Source: Bacteroidales bacterium (lineage in GTDB: Bacteria; Bacteroidota; Bacteroidia; Bacteroidales; UBA932). Taken from it: DNA of 64,000 bases. The stretch is from assembly GCA_017454335.1 (NCBI GenBank), contig JAFTDE010000056.1, positions 1 through 64,000 on the forward strand. The letters run 5' to 3'. The notes below the pieces were generated by a model. The model searched no databases. It was given only the letters and a program-made list of their open reading frames with translations, and was not told the origin of the DNA. Position 1 is the stretch's first letter. Each line of letters begins with the position of its first letter. A program made the translations under genes and the position numbers. This document shows positions 54,272-63,780 of the stretch, one piece after another.

Positions 54272-55832
54272 CCAGCAGCAGAGCGAGCAGCAGCAGGAAA
54301 ACCAGCGTGCAGACACGGCCGGTAATGTCCCCGTGCCGCACGAAGAAGGTCTGTTCCGAATTCAGGTTCACTTCGCCCCGCATCGTTTCCGGCTCCCACC
54401 AGTCGCTCTGCTGGAGGATTTCTCCCCGCTGGTTGATGATGGCGGAAATGCCCGTATTGGCGCAGCGGGCGATGTCCCGGCGCAGTTCGATGGCCCGCAG
54501 GGCGGAATAGGACAGATGCTGGCGGTATCCGGGCGTGTCCCCCCACCAGGCATCGTTGGTGATGACCGTCATGAAGCGCGCCCCTTTGCGCACATACTCC
54601 GTACAATACTCCCCGTACACGGATTCATAGCAGATCGCACAGCCGAACGGAATGCCGCCGGCGCAGTGCAGCAACGACACTTCGTCCTGCACCTGGCAGT
54701 GGCCCATCACCCCGCCCAGGGCTTTGTCGATGGGCCCGAAAAGACGCGGGTACGGCATTTTCTCGGTACCGACCACCAGTTTGCTCTTGTGGAAGACTTC
54801 CTCCCGGCCGCTGTGATCCGTGACCAGCGCGCTGTTGTAGTTCTCGATCCATCCGTCACCATAGGGGCGGGCCAGCGGCGAAGGAGCGCTGCGCTGCGTG
54901 AAAATCCGGAAGCTGGACGCGCCGAACAGCAGGTCGGCCCGGGGGTAATCCTGCAGGAAAGCCTGGAAGGACTGCATGGTCGGGGAGCTCCCGATGTGGT
55001 TGAGCACGATGTCCGAGGTGAAGGTCTCCGGTGCCATCAGCAGGACCGCCTCGTCGCGGGACAGCCGGGCATCGCGGTACAGGTCCAACAGCACGGCGGT
55101 CTGTTCGGCCTGGGTCATCGAGGTAAATTTCTGGTAGGGGTCGAAATTCGGCTGGGCGATCACGACCTTCACCTGCCCCTCGCTGCGCTCCTGACAATTC
55201 CGGTACAGGATCCAGGACGTCACGACCGGAGCGGCGAGGACGAGCGTCAAAGCCCCCATCGCAGCCACCCGTTTCGCCGGGCGGATCTGCGGCCAGCGGC
55301 CCTCATCCAGCGAACGCAGCAGGCCGAATACGCCGAGATTGACAGCCCAGATCCACAGCGAACCGCCCAGGCTGCCCGTCCATTCGTACCACTGGATCAG
55401 GCGGGTGCTGCGGGCAAAGGCATTGCCCAGCGTCAGCCAGGGCCAGGATATCTCCGCATCGAAGTAGGCCCGTTCCCAGGCGATCCACATGGCCGCCAGG
55501 AAGAGGTACGGCAGCGCGCCGCGCAGGTGGCGGCGGCTGAAACGGAAGAGCCCGAACACGACGGACATCTGCAGGGCGTTGGCCAGGACGGCGAAGATCC
55601 CGCCGCCGACCGTGGCGTTGCACACCCAGAAGGTCGTCGCGGCATTCCACAGCACGAAAGCCCCGTAGTGCCACAGCCAGAAACGCTTGACGGCATGGCG
55701 CCTTGCCAGCTCTTCCGCCCACAGCAGGGGAACGAAGCCGGCCAGGGCCAGGAAGCCCAGGTGCGGTACCAGCCACGGCAGGCTCATCAGCACCGCGAAC
55801 AACAGGATCAGCAGCAGCAAACGTTTATTCAT
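54234..55832 (-). CDS. lnt: Apolipoprotein N-acyltransferase
   Basis: Adds the third acyl chain to lipoproteins at the inner membrane. The 532-residue protein has about six N-terminal membrane helices and a C-terminal nitrilase domain with the catalytic Glu in LLMAPETF, Lys in FHKSKLVVGTEKMP and Cys in CAICYESVYG; a last helix closes the protein. It is the last gene of LysE, PASTA, rluD-type, lnt, overlapping the synthase gene by 8 bp. Confidence 0.93.
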   Translation of the reverse strand: MNKRLLLLILLFAVLMSLPWLVPHLGFLALAGFVPLLWAEELARRHAVKRFWLWHYGAFVLWNAATTFWVCNATVGGGIFAVLANALQMSVVFGLFRFSRRHLRGALPYLFLAAMWIAWERAYFDAEISWPWLTLGNAFARSTRLIQWYEWTGSLGGSLWIWAVNLGVFGLLRSLDEGRWPQIRPAKRVAAMGALTLVLAAPVVTSWILYRNCQERSEGQVKVVIAQPNFDPYQKFTSMTQAEQTAVLLDLYRDARLSRDEAVLLMAPETFTSDIVLNHIGSSPTMQSFQAFLQDYPRADLLFGASSFRIFTQRSAPSPLARPYGDGWIENYNSALVTDHSGREEVFHKSKLVVGTEKMPYPRLFGPIDKALGGVMGHCQVQDEVSLLHCAGGIPFGCAICYESVYGEYCTEYVRKGARFMTVITNDAWWGDTPGYRQHLSYSALRAIELRRDIARCANTGISAIINQRGEILQQSDWWEPETMRGEVNLNSEQTFFVRHGDITGRVCTLVFLLLLALLLVRTVSGGFRPKR

Positions 55833-56886
55833 GTTCTTCCGTCATATTGTGCGCGTATCGGCGCCATTTGTCCAACAGGGCGCACATGTCGGCAGGCAGC
55901 GGCGCCTCGAAACGGATCGTCTTGCGGGTCGTCGGGTGGACGAAACCCAGGGTCCGGGCATGCAGCGCCTGCCGCGGGCATATCTCGAAACAGTTCTGGA
56001 TGAACTGCCGGTAACGCGCATAGATGGTTCCCTTGCGGATCTCACGGCCGCCGTAACGCTCGTCCCCGAAAATCGGATGGCCGATCGAGGCCATGTGGAC
56101 ACGGATCTGATGCGTCCGTCCCGTCTCCAGCCGGCATTCGACCAGGGTGACGAAACCGAAGCGCTCCAGCACCCGGTAGTGGGTCACGGCATGCTTGCCC
56201 CGCTCCGGATCGTCGGTCACCCGGAAGCGCAGGCGGTCGGACGGATCCCGGTCGATGTTCGCATCCACCGTCCCTTCGTCTTCGGACAGGTCGCCCCAGA
56301 CGATGGCCTGGTACTTCCGTTCGATCGAATGGACATAGAACTGTCCGGCAAGGTCCAGCTGGGCGGCATCGTTCTTGGCGACGGCCAGCAGCCCGCTCGT
56401 GTCCTTGTCGATCCGGTGTACGAGGATGCCCATGCGTTCATCCTCCGCCTCCGGTCCCTGGGACAGGCCCAGGTGGAAAGCCAGGGCGTTGACCAGGGTT
56501 CCGTCGAAATGTCCGTGCCCCGGATGGACCACCATGCCGGCCGGCTTGTTGATGACCAGCACGTCGTCGTCCTCATATACGATGTCCAGCGGGATATCCT
56601 GGGGGATGATCTCCAGGCCGCGGCGCCGGTACGGCATCACGAAGCGGATCACGTCGTCCGGCCGGACGATCAGGTTGGCCTTGGCGGTCTTGTCCCCCAC
56701 CAGGACATACCCGGCCTTGATGGACAGCTGGATGCGGTGACGGGAAGTATCCTCCAGATGCGTGGCCATGTACTTGTCCAAACGCATCGGGGCCTGGCCC
56801 TTGTCGACGACCAGGCGGAAATGCTCGAACATTCCCTGCTCCTCGTCCTCGACGGGTCCGCCTTCCAGCCAGTCCTGATCCGTCAT
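55825..56886 (-). CDS. RluD-family 23S rRNA pseudouridine synthase
   Basis: A 353-residue enzyme with an N-terminal S4 domain (MRLDKYMATHLEDTSRHRIQLSI) and the RluA/RluD catalytic motif HRIDKDTSG with the nucleophilic Asp, followed by GRTHQIRVH. It modifies uridines in 23S rRNA (helix 69 for RluD itself). The ATG overlaps the PASTA gene stop (ATGA). Confidence 0.92.
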   Translation of the reverse strand: MTDQDWLEGGPVEDEEQGMFEHFRLVVDKGQAPMRLDKYMATHLEDTSRHRIQLSIKAGYVLVGDKTAKANLIVRPDDVIRFVMPYRRRGLEIIPQDIPLDIVYEDDDVLVINKPAGMVVHPGHGHFDGTLVNALAFHLGLSQGPEAEDERMGILVHRIDKDTSGLLAVAKNDAAQLDLAGQFYVHSIERKYQAIVWGDLSEDEGTVDANIDRDPSDRLRFRVTDDPERGKHAVTHYRVLERFGFVTLVECRLETGRTHQIRVHMASIGHPIFGDERYGGREIRKGTIYARYRQFIQNCFEICPRQALHARTLGFVHPTTRKTIRFEAPLPADMCALLDKWRRYAHNMTEEHE

Positions 56887-57674
56887 CGCGCGTTCTGGGG
56901 CATTTTACTCTCGTCAACCGTCAGGAACAGCGACACGGAACCGCCCATGCGGACGGCGTCGCCCAGGTAGGCCGGACGCTGCGAATACACCACGGCGTCC
57001 AGGGAGTCGCTGTAATTCCGGACGCTGGCGTCAAAGTTCAGCGTACCGATATTGAGGTAGTTCTCATGCACCGCATCGACGGCGCGCAGGTATTTCATTC
57101 CCAGGACATTGGGAACAACGGTGCGGAAGTCTTCGCCGTTCAGGCCCAGCACGAGGTCGATGACCGCCCCGCTCTCCACCTGGGTGCCGGGTTCGACGGG
57201 CCGGTTGTCATGCAGCTGCTGCAGCACATTGTTCGTGGCCATGTCGTTCATGTAGATGAGCTTGCCCAGCGTCAGGCCCTTGGACATCAGCTCCGCCTTG
57301 GCCTGGCGCATTGAAAAACCGACCAGCGAGGGCATCGAGACCTTCTTGCTGACCATGGCGTTGGTGGTCAGGGCGATCTTGCGACCCTTCTTGACCTTGC
57401 TTCCCGCCTTGGGCAGCTGGGAAAAAACGACCCCCGGTTTGAGCCGGCGCACATACACCGAATCGGCGATGACGACCTGGACTCCCGCGGCCTGGGCGAC
57501 CTGGGCGCTCTCCTCGTAGGTCAGGTTCAGCATGTCCGGAACCGTGATCTCCCGGTTATGCTGGGTGAAGACGTTCAGAAAGACCGTGACGGCAACCACG
57601 ATCCCGCCCACGAAGGCGACGGCCCAGATCAGGTTCCTGACGATCCAGTTGCTAAAAAACCCTTTTGCACTCAT
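56883..57674 (-). CDS. Membrane-anchored PASTA-domain protein
   Basis: 263 residues: an N-terminal membrane segment (about 13-36) and three PASTA repeats. The first two begin at ITVPDMLNLTYEES and VSMPSLVGFSMRQAK; the third starts near TVVPNVLGMKY. PASTA domains bind peptidoglycan or penicillin-binding proteins. There is no kinase domain, so this is a stand-alone form that I recall next to rluD in other Bacteroidota. I chose ATG 57674, overlapping the LysE stop (ATGA). Confidence 0.88.
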   Translation of the reverse strand: MSAKGFFSNWIVRNLIWAVAFVGGIVVAVTVFLNVFTQHNREITVPDMLNLTYEESAQVAQAAGVQVVIADSVYVRRLKPGVVFSQLPKAGSKVKKGRKIALTTNAMVSKKVSMPSLVGFSMRQAKAELMSKGLTLGKLIYMNDMATNNVLQQLHDNRPVEPGTQVESGAVIDLVLGLNGEDFRTVVPNVLGMKYLRAVDAVHENYLNIGTLNFDASVRNYSDSLDAVVYSQRPAYLGDAVRMGGSVSLFLTVDESKMPQNAR

Positions 57675-58291
57675 AACATTGTAATTCCTCTGATAACTAC
57701 CACAAGGCCGAATACGGCCACAGCGATTCCCGACAGGCGGGTAACCCGTGCCTGCGTACCGGGCCGGAGCCGGGGGCCGAACTTGCCCAGCAGCAGGGAC
57801 ACCAGCCACCAGTAAGCGCAGGAACCGATGGCGACGAACAGGACGGCCAGCCAGACCGGAACCGTCAGCGTAGAGGCAGACAGCCGGAACAGACCGACCA
57901 GAACCATCATGAAGGCCAATGCGCCGGGGTTGCCGAAGGCACAGCCCAGGGCCTGCAGGAAATACTGCCCCGGCTTGCTGTTCTCCCGCTCCGATGCATC
58001 CGACGCCCGCTGCTTGCTCATGGCGATCGCAACGCCGATCCCGATGATCAGCAGGCCGCCTATCACCTGCAGTCCGCCCAGATAGCTGTCGATGTAATCA
58101 TGGACCAGCGAAATGGCGAGCAGGCTGACGGCAGCCCAGACCGTGTCACAGACCGTACCGCCCAGACCGGTCACCCATCCGGTACGATGACCGTAGCGGA
58201 TCGACCGCTGGAATACCATCAGCAGGACGGGCCCCGCAGGGGCCGCCGCACAGATGCCTACCAGAAGCGCCTTGACCAGATCCATCGTCAT
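57671..58291 (-). CDS. LysE-family transporter
   Basis: A 206-residue inner-membrane exporter of the LysE/RhtB superfamily, with six predicted helices and the N-terminal signature GICAAAPAGPVLLMVFQRS. Members export amino acids or related compounds; the substrate is unknown. It leads the operon with PASTA, rluD-type and lnt genes and has a -7 box 6 bp before its ATG. Confidence 0.85.
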   Translation of the reverse strand: MTMDLVKALLVGICAAAPAGPVLLMVFQRSIRYGHRTGWVTGLGGTVCDTVWAAVSLLAISLVHDYIDSYLGGLQVIGGLLIIGIGVAIAMSKQRASDASERENSKPGQYFLQALGCAFGNPGALAFMMVLVGLFRLSASTLTVPVWLAVLFVAIGSCAYWWLVSLLLGKFGPRLRPGTQARVTRLSGIAVAVFGLVVVIRGITML

Positions 58292-58297
58292 AAGTTA

Positions 58298-58305
58298 CAA
58301 ATTTA
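58298..58305 (-). promoter_or_regulatory. -7 box for the LysE-PASTA-rluD-lnt operon
   Basis: On the minus strand this reads TAAATTTG. Its first three bases are the TAA stop codon of the upstream cyclo-ligase gene. Confidence 0.6.
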
Positions 58306-58815
58306 ATAAATAATCCGGTCCAGTGCTACATCATGGGGCTCAATCGGCACTTCGTCCAGGATCTGGCAGGGAAAAGCCAGTCCCAGCCGGGGGCAGCGAA
58401 GACGGGGCAGCAGTCGGTCATAATACCCCTTCCCCCGCCCCAGCCGGTGCCCCGCCCGGTCGAAAGCCAGGCCCGGGACCACCGCCAGTTCGATCTCGTC
58501 GTCCGGAACCAGCGGCGCATCGTCAGCGGGTTCCAGGATGCCGCGGTAACCGGGAACCATCCGCGCCGGATCGTACAGGCGGAGTTCCAGGTTCTGGCCG
58601 CATACCTTCGGCAGGACGATGCGCTTGCGTCCGGCCCATCTGCGGATCAGTCCGTGCGTATCGACTTCTTCGGGCATGGACCAGTACAGCAGCACCGTCC
58701 CGGCCGAGAGGAACAGGGGGTCCTGTTCCAAACGGCAGAGAGGGCCCGATGAACTCGTACCCTCCCTGCGCAGCAGGTCTTTGACCTGTCTGCGGATATC
58801 CTGTTTTGACGGCAT
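58303..58815 (-). CDS. 5-formyltetrahydrofolate cyclo-ligase
   Basis: Converts 5-formyl-THF to 5,10-methenyl-THF with ATP. The 170-residue protein has the N-terminal MPSKQDIRRQVKDLLRRE, the substrate region YWSMPEEVDTHGLI and the ATP-binding GHRLGRGKGYYDRLL. The ATG shares one base with the stop of the upstream barrel gene, and its own stop lies inside the LysE -7 box. Confidence 0.93.
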   Translation of the reverse strand: MPSKQDIRRQVKDLLRREGTSSSGPLCRLEQDPLFLSAGTVLLYWSMPEEVDTHGLIRRWAGRKRIVLPKVCGQNLELRLYDPARMVPGYRGILEPADDAPLVPDDEIELAVVPGLAFDRAGHRLGRGKGYYDRLLPRLRCPRLGLAFPCQILDEVPIEPHDVALDRIIY

Positions 58816-61800
58816 TATCTGTTTCGGCCACGGCCGCCGCCCATGCCGCCACCCATGCCGGGGCCGCCCATACCGGGACCGCCCATCGGCATACCGCCGC
58901 CCATCGGCATGCCCATGCCGGGACCGCCCATGCCACGGTTGCGTCCGAACGAGCCGAAGCGGTAGGACACGGCCAGGATGATGTAACGTCCGAGGGTATT
59001 GTTGGTGGTTTCGGAGTGGATGTTGGAACTGTCGGAGACCATCAGGTTCTTGGACTGTCCGAGGATGTCCGAAGCGTTCAGCGCAAGGGTCACCGTATTG
59101 TTGAAAAGGAGTTTCTGGATCCGGGCGTTCAGGATGTGCTCGTCGGGCTGGGGCGTCGTGTAGCCGCGGTACCAGTTGTAGTTGTAGTCTGCGGTGAGGG
59201 TCAGGCCGGCGGTGGGCAGCGTCCAGTTCACCGACGTACCGAGGCTGTTGTTCCAGGTCGTGGTGTTGTCGGCCATGGTGGAAATCGAGTACCACGAGCG
59301 GCGGTAGTTGGTGCCGCCGGTCAGGATGACCTCGAGGTTGTCCGACCGGTAGGTCGTACGCAGGCGCTCGTTGGCGCTGAAGGTCTTGGTGGAGTTCTCG
59401 GTGAAGTCCAGCAGGCCCTTGTTGTAGTCAGCGAAGAACTTGGAATAGTTCAGGGCGCCGTCCGCATCGACATAGGCCGGCGTATTGATGTTCGCACCGA
59501 CATATGAGGCAGACTGGAAGTAATTGGCGGACAGCATGTTCGAGATCGAGAAGTTGGACTTGGCGATCGGGGTGTTGATCATGGTGTTGATGCCACCGTT
59601 CAGCGTCGTCGGGCCGTTCATCGGCATCGAGTACGAAATACCGTTCGTGTACCAGCTGGTATTGACGATGGGATCCGTCGTGAAACCGCCGTTGAAACCG
59701 ATGTTGAACGAAGAGAAGTTCATCATGTTCGTGAAACGGTAGTCGATGCTGAAGTTGTTGCTGAAGTACGGGGCCAGGTTCGGGTTACCGAACGACAGGG
59801 AAAGCGGGTTCGAATTGTCCGGCACGGAGATCAGCTGCTGGGTGGAAGGCTGCTGGGAGTTGCCCCGGTAGTTGAAGCGGACGTTGTTGTAGTCCGTTGG
59901 GTTCCAGATGATCATGACCTGCGGGGACCAGTTCAGCACGGTGATCGTCGTGTCGATCTTGTAGGCAGCGCCCGTCTCGGTGTAGTTGCGGGACTTGTTC
60001 GGCAGCAGCGAAGCGCCGATCTGGGCATGCAGCGTACTGTTCTGGAACAGGAAGTTGAATCCGATGCTCTGGTTGACGTTCTCGTTGATGATGGAGTTCG
60101 AGTACGCGGGAACAATGGTTCCGTCCTGCTCGAAAGTGGTACGCTCGCTCTCGGACTTGTTCCACATGTAGCGGTATTCACCCTGCAGGTAGAAGAAGTT
60201 GCCCATCGGCTCGGTGTACGTCGCCGTCGCCATCACCGAAGAGGATTTGGTGTTCTGGACAAAGTTCTGGTTGATGATGTCCTTGTTGAAAGCGCCGTTG
60301 TTGAAATAGACATTGGTCTCGGAACGGTTGTTTCCGGTCATGTCGATGTTGCTGAAATTCGCATTGGCCATGACGGTCAGGGTACGTCCCGGGATGCCCA
60401 GGCGCTGACGGAACAGGAAGGTACCGCCCGCGTTCATGTTCTTGTTGGCCGACGTGCTCTGGGACCAGCTGTCGTTGGTCCGGTTCATCTGCTTGGTCAT
60501 CGGATTGTAGGTATCCGTCGTGCTGTTGCTCTCGGACAGGCTGGTACCGTCGCCGAAGTTGAAGTTCGGCTCGAAGAAGATCGAGGTATTCTCGGAAAAC
60601 TCATGCTCGAGACGGACGCCGATCCGGTGACCGGAGGACGTGGTATTGCTGAAACCGGACGAAGAATTGTACAGGTGCTCGGTATCGCTGACGTAGGTGA
60701 TGCGGTCGGAGGTCTGTTCGGAATCGGTCTTGCTGCCGTTGTAGACATAGTTGCCGCCGATGTCCATCCGTCCGTCGAACAGGTCGCCGGCGATGTTCAG
60801 ACCACCCATGTAGGAGGTGGTGATTCCGCCGCCGAAGCCGCCGAAGCCGCCACCCATGCCGCCCATCATGCCGGCGCCGCGGCCCATCATCATCGATCCG
60901 CCGCCGCCACGGCCGCCGAAGCCGCCGCCCATCGCGCCGCGCATCATGCCGCCGGAGATGTCGTTGAAGCCCATTCCGTTGGTATTGTTGCCGTTCAGGA
61001 TGACGCTGATCTGGCTGCCGTCGGTGAAGCGTCCGACCATGGCGTTGCCGGTAAAGCGGTAGTCTCCCGCATCGTTGGAGGCAGCCGGGATGTCATGACC
61101 GGCACCGGCCGTGACATTGCCGAAGATGCCGCGCATCATGCCGGGGGCGACACTCAGGTCGATGATGTTCTCTTCCTGGCCGTCGTCGATGCCGGTGAAC
61201 TCGGCCTGCTCGGACTTCTTCTTAATGACTTTCAGCTTGTTGACGAGCTTCGCCGGAATGTTCTTGGAGGCGATCTGCGGGTCATCCAGGAAGAAAGTGC
61301 GCCCGTCGATGGTGATCCGGGTGATGCTCTCTCCGTTCACCGTAATCGTACCGTTGTCGGAGACCTCGACGCCCGGAAGTTTTTTCAGCAGGTCCTCCAG
61401 CACATCGCTTTCCGTCGTCTTGAACGACGAGGCGTTGTACTCGATGGTGTCTTTCTTGATGATGATCGGATTGCCGACCGCGGAAACCGTCGCCGCATCG
61501 ATCTGCTGCTGGTCCACCTCGAAGGAGATGTCTCCCAGTTCCAAGGACGCATTCCGCACCGTCAGGTCGCGAAGGATGGTCTTGTAGCCCAGCATCTCGA
61601 TCCGGAGCGCATAATTACCGTTCCGGACGCTTTCCAGCTTGATTTCGCCCGTCTCAGTGGTCAGGGCATACTTGAGAGGTTTGGAGCCGCCGCTGATCGT
61701 CAGGGAAACGGTAGCAAACCCGACAGGGTCTCCACTCTCCGCATCCTTCAGGACACCGGTGATCGAATGACCGGACTGCGCGAAGGCAGCCTGGGAAAGA

Positions 61801-61847
61801 ATGAGCAGTCCTATACCAAGCAGGACCGTCTTGAAGATTTTAACCAT
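58815..61847 (-). CDS. Outer-membrane beta-barrel protein (TonB-receptor-like) with Gly/Met-rich segments
   Basis: A 1010-residue outer-membrane protein (signal peptide ending AFAQ). A carboxypeptidase-regulatory-like beta domain (about 27-110) precedes a plug-like region (about 125-230, with IDGRTFFLDDP), then an OMP_b-brl_3-type barrel ending in YIILAVSYRFGSF. Two low-complexity Gly/Met/Arg stretches stand out: an inserted segment at about 299-342 and a C-terminal tail of about 38 residues beyond the last strand. TonB-dependent uptake of an unknown ligand is likely; no SusD partner is adjacent. It follows ruvC by 17 bp. Confidence 0.85.
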   Translation of the reverse strand: MVKIFKTVLLGIGLLILSQAAFAQSGHSITGVLKDAESGDPVGFATVSLTISGGSKPLKYALTTETGEIKLESVRNGNYALRIEMLGYKTILRDLTVRNASLELGDISFEVDQQQIDAATVSAVGNPIIIKKDTIEYNASSFKTTESDVLEDLLKKLPGVEVSDNGTITVNGESITRITIDGRTFFLDDPQIASKNIPAKLVNKLKVIKKKSEQAEFTGIDDGQEENIIDLSVAPGMMRGIFGNVTAGAGHDIPAASNDAGDYRFTGNAMVGRFTDGSQISVILNGNNTNGMGFNDISGGMMRGAMGGGFGGRGGGGSMMMGRGAGMMGGMGGGFGGFGGGITTSYMGGLNIAGDLFDGRMDIGGNYVYNGSKTDSEQTSDRITYVSDTEHLYNSSSGFSNTTSSGHRIGVRLEHEFSENTSIFFEPNFNFGDGTSLSESNSTTDTYNPMTKQMNRTNDSWSQSTSANKNMNAGGTFLFRQRLGIPGRTLTVMANANFSNIDMTGNNRSETNVYFNNGAFNKDIINQNFVQNTKSSSVMATATYTEPMGNFFYLQGEYRYMWNKSESERTTFEQDGTIVPAYSNSIINENVNQSIGFNFLFQNSTLHAQIGASLLPNKSRNYTETGAAYKIDTTITVLNWSPQVMIIWNPTDYNNVRFNYRGNSQQPSTQQLISVPDNSNPLSLSFGNPNLAPYFSNNFSIDYRFTNMMNFSSFNIGFNGGFTTDPIVNTSWYTNGISYSMPMNGPTTLNGGINTMINTPIAKSNFSISNMLSANYFQSASYVGANINTPAYVDADGALNYSKFFADYNKGLLDFTENSTKTFSANERLRTTYRSDNLEVILTGGTNYRRSWYSISTMADNTTTWNNSLGTSVNWTLPTAGLTLTADYNYNWYRGYTTPQPDEHILNARIQKLLFNNTVTLALNASDILGQSKNLMVSDSSNIHSETTNNTLGRYIILAVSYRFGSFGRNRGMGGPGMGMPMGGGMPMGGPGMGGPGMGGGMGGGRGRNR

Positions 61848-61864
61848 AAAAAAAAGAACACTAA

Positions 61865-62425
61865 CTACTTAATCCTTTCCGGGTTCGCTTCAACAAATCG
61901 TTCCCAGGAAGTCGCTGACTTCGTGCTGGTCAGAGGATTTGTGAGCTGATAGTAATGGCACATCGCGATAGCCAGGGCATCCGTTGCGTCGAGGTACTGC
62001 ATAGCAATATCTATGCCAAGCGTACGTTGTACAAGCAGGGAAATTTGCTCTTTTGAAGCGGATCCGTTGCCGCAGATGGCCATCTTGGCCTTGCGCGGCG
62101 CATACTCGAATACGGGGATGCCGCGGCTGATGGCGGCGGACATGGCCGCCCCCTGTGCCCGGCCCAGTTTCAGGATTACCTGAGCGTTCTTGCCCATGAA
62201 CGGGGACTCTATGGCGAAGTCGTCCGGATGGTGAAGGTCGCACAACGCACCGACCTTCTCGTAAATCATGCCCAATTTGGTATAGGGGTCGGACTGCCTG
62301 CGCAGGTCCAGGACCCCCATATCCACGAAATTGGCTTTGCTGCGGGCATCAATACGGACAATCCCGAAACCAAGGAGATTGGTTCCGGGATCGATTCCCA
62401 GTATGGTTCTGCCCAGCGCGTTCAA
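61865..62425 (-). CDS. ruvC: Crossover junction endodeoxyribonuclease RuvC
   Basis: Resolves Holliday junctions. The 186-residue protein has acidic active-site residues in LGIDPGTNLLGFG, FAIESPF and YLDATDALAIAMCHY. No ATG or GTG precedes the conserved first strand, so TTG 62425 is the probable start, 2 bp after the serS stop. It is placed in a serS-ruvC-barrel run on the minus strand. Confidence 0.93.
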   Translation of the reverse strand: MNALGRTILGIDPGTNLLGFGIVRIDARSKANFVDMGVLDLRRQSDPYTKLGMIYEKVGALCDLHHPDDFAIESPFMGKNAQVILKLGRAQGAAMSAAISRGIPVFEYAPRKAKMAICGNGSASKEQISLLVQRTLGIDIAMQYLDATDALAIAMCHYYQLTNPLTSTKSATSWERFVEANPERIK

Positions 62426-62427
62426 AA

Positions 62428-63699
62428 CTAGTCGATCCGGTCAAACCCGGTGTAGGGACGCAGCACCTCGGGGATGATGATGCCGTCCGGGGTCTGGTTG
62501 TCTTCCAGCAGGGCCGCCACGACGCGCGGCAGGGCCAGCGAGCTACCGTTCAGGGTATGGGCCAGCTGGATCTTGCCTTCGGCGTCGCGGTATCGCAGGT
62601 GCAGGCGGTTGGCCTGGTAGGTCTCGAAGTTGGAAACGGACGAGATCTCCAGCCAGCGCTGCTGCGCCGCGGACCACAGTTCGAAATCATAGGTGATGGC
62701 GGAGGTGAAGGACATGTCCCCGCCGCACAGACGCAGGATACGGTACTTCAGCCCGAGCTTGTTGACGATGCCCTCGACATGGGCGACCATGTCGTCCAGG
62801 GCCTTGTAGCTGTCCTCCGGACGCTCGACGCGGACGATTTCGACCTTGTCGAACTGATGCAGGCGGTTCAGCCCGCGGACATCCTTGCCATAGGATCCGG
62901 CTTCGCGGCGGAAGCAGGGCGTGTAGGCCGTCATGCGCTGCGGAATCTGGTCCTCTGCGAGGATCACGTCACGGAACAGGTTGGTGACAGGGACCTCCGC
63001 CGTCGGGACCATGTAGAAATCGTCCACCTCGGCGTGGTACATCTGGCCTTCCTTGTCAGGCAGCTGGCCGGTTCCGAAACCGGACGCGGCGTTCACCATC
63101 ACGGGCGGCTCGACCTCCTGGTATCCGGCGGCCGTGTTGCAGTCCAGGAAGAAATTGATCAGCGCGCGCTGCAGCTTGGCACCCTTGCCCTTGTAGACGG
63201 GGAAACCGGCGCCGGTCACCTTGACACCCAGGTCGAAATCGATGATATCGTACTTCCTGGCCAGTTCCCAGTGCGGCATCGCCCCCTCGGGCAGCTGCAC
63301 CTCGGGACCGCCGGTCTTGACGATCTGGTTGTCCTCGGCACCCTTGCCGGGAACGATCAGCGAGCAGGGCGTATTGGGCAGCAGGACCAGCTGGTTCTCC
63401 ATCTCCTTGACAGACGCGTCGAACTGGGAGAGGAGCTGGCTGGACTTCGCCTTCAGCTCGGCCACGCGGGCCTTGGCCTGCTCGGCCTTTTCCTTCAGGC
63501 CCTGCTTCATCAGGGCGCCGATCTGGGCGGCGAGCTGCTTCTGCTCGGCGAGGAGGGCGTCGCTCTCCACCTGCAGGGCGCGGCGACGTGCGTCAAGCTC
63601 CAGGACTTTGTCCACGATGGGCTTGGCGTCGAAATTCTTGATTTTCAGTTTGTCGATGACCGCCTGCGGATCATCGCGCAGCGACTTCAGTGTCAGCAT
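62428..63699 (-). CDS. serS: Serine--tRNA ligase
   Basis: Class II synthetase charging tRNA-Ser (and tRNA-Sec where present). The 423-residue protein has the N-terminal coiled-coil arm (about 30-100), motif 2 region TPCFRREAGSYGKDVRGLNRLHQFDKVE, and motif 3 in NGSSLALPRVVAALLEDNQ. It lies downstream of rpmA, a common Bacteroidota order. Confidence 0.97.
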   Translation of the reverse strand: MLTLKSLRDDPQAVIDKLKIKNFDAKPIVDKVLELDARRRALQVESDALLAEQKQLAAQIGALMKQGLKEKAEQAKARVAELKAKSSQLLSQFDASVKEMENQLVLLPNTPCSLIVPGKGAEDNQIVKTGGPEVQLPEGAMPHWELARKYDIIDFDLGVKVTGAGFPVYKGKGAKLQRALINFFLDCNTAAGYQEVEPPVMVNAASGFGTGQLPDKEGQMYHAEVDDFYMVPTAEVPVTNLFRDVILAEDQIPQRMTAYTPCFRREAGSYGKDVRGLNRLHQFDKVEIVRVERPEDSYKALDDMVAHVEGIVNKLGLKYRILRLCGGDMSFTSAITYDFELWSAAQQRWLEISSVSNFETYQANRLHLRYRDAEGKIQLAHTLNGSSLALPRVVAALLEDNQTPDGIIIPEVLRPYTGFDRID

Positions 63700-63715
63700 A
63701 TTCTTTCCTTGTTAA

Positions 63716-63755
63716 ATCAAAAGGGACCCACACCTGTCTCGAAGTGCAAGTCCCC
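63716..63755 (-). terminator. Probable terminator between rpmA and serS
   Basis: A GGGAC/GTCCC stem with partial inner pairing (GCAC/GTGT) and a 10-nt loop, followed on the minus strand by CCTTTTGATTT. The stem is imperfect and the T-run short, so some read-through into serS is likely. Confidence 0.5.
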
Positions 63756-63780
63756 TCACTGTTATTCGTACCCTCCGAGT

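Noticed and set aside
58830..60955. Short G/C-rich repeats that could suggest a CRISPR or minisatellite
   Set aside because: They are in-frame Gly/Met codon runs within the barrel gene, irregular in length, with no spacer structure. No CRISPR array was seen anywhere in the window.
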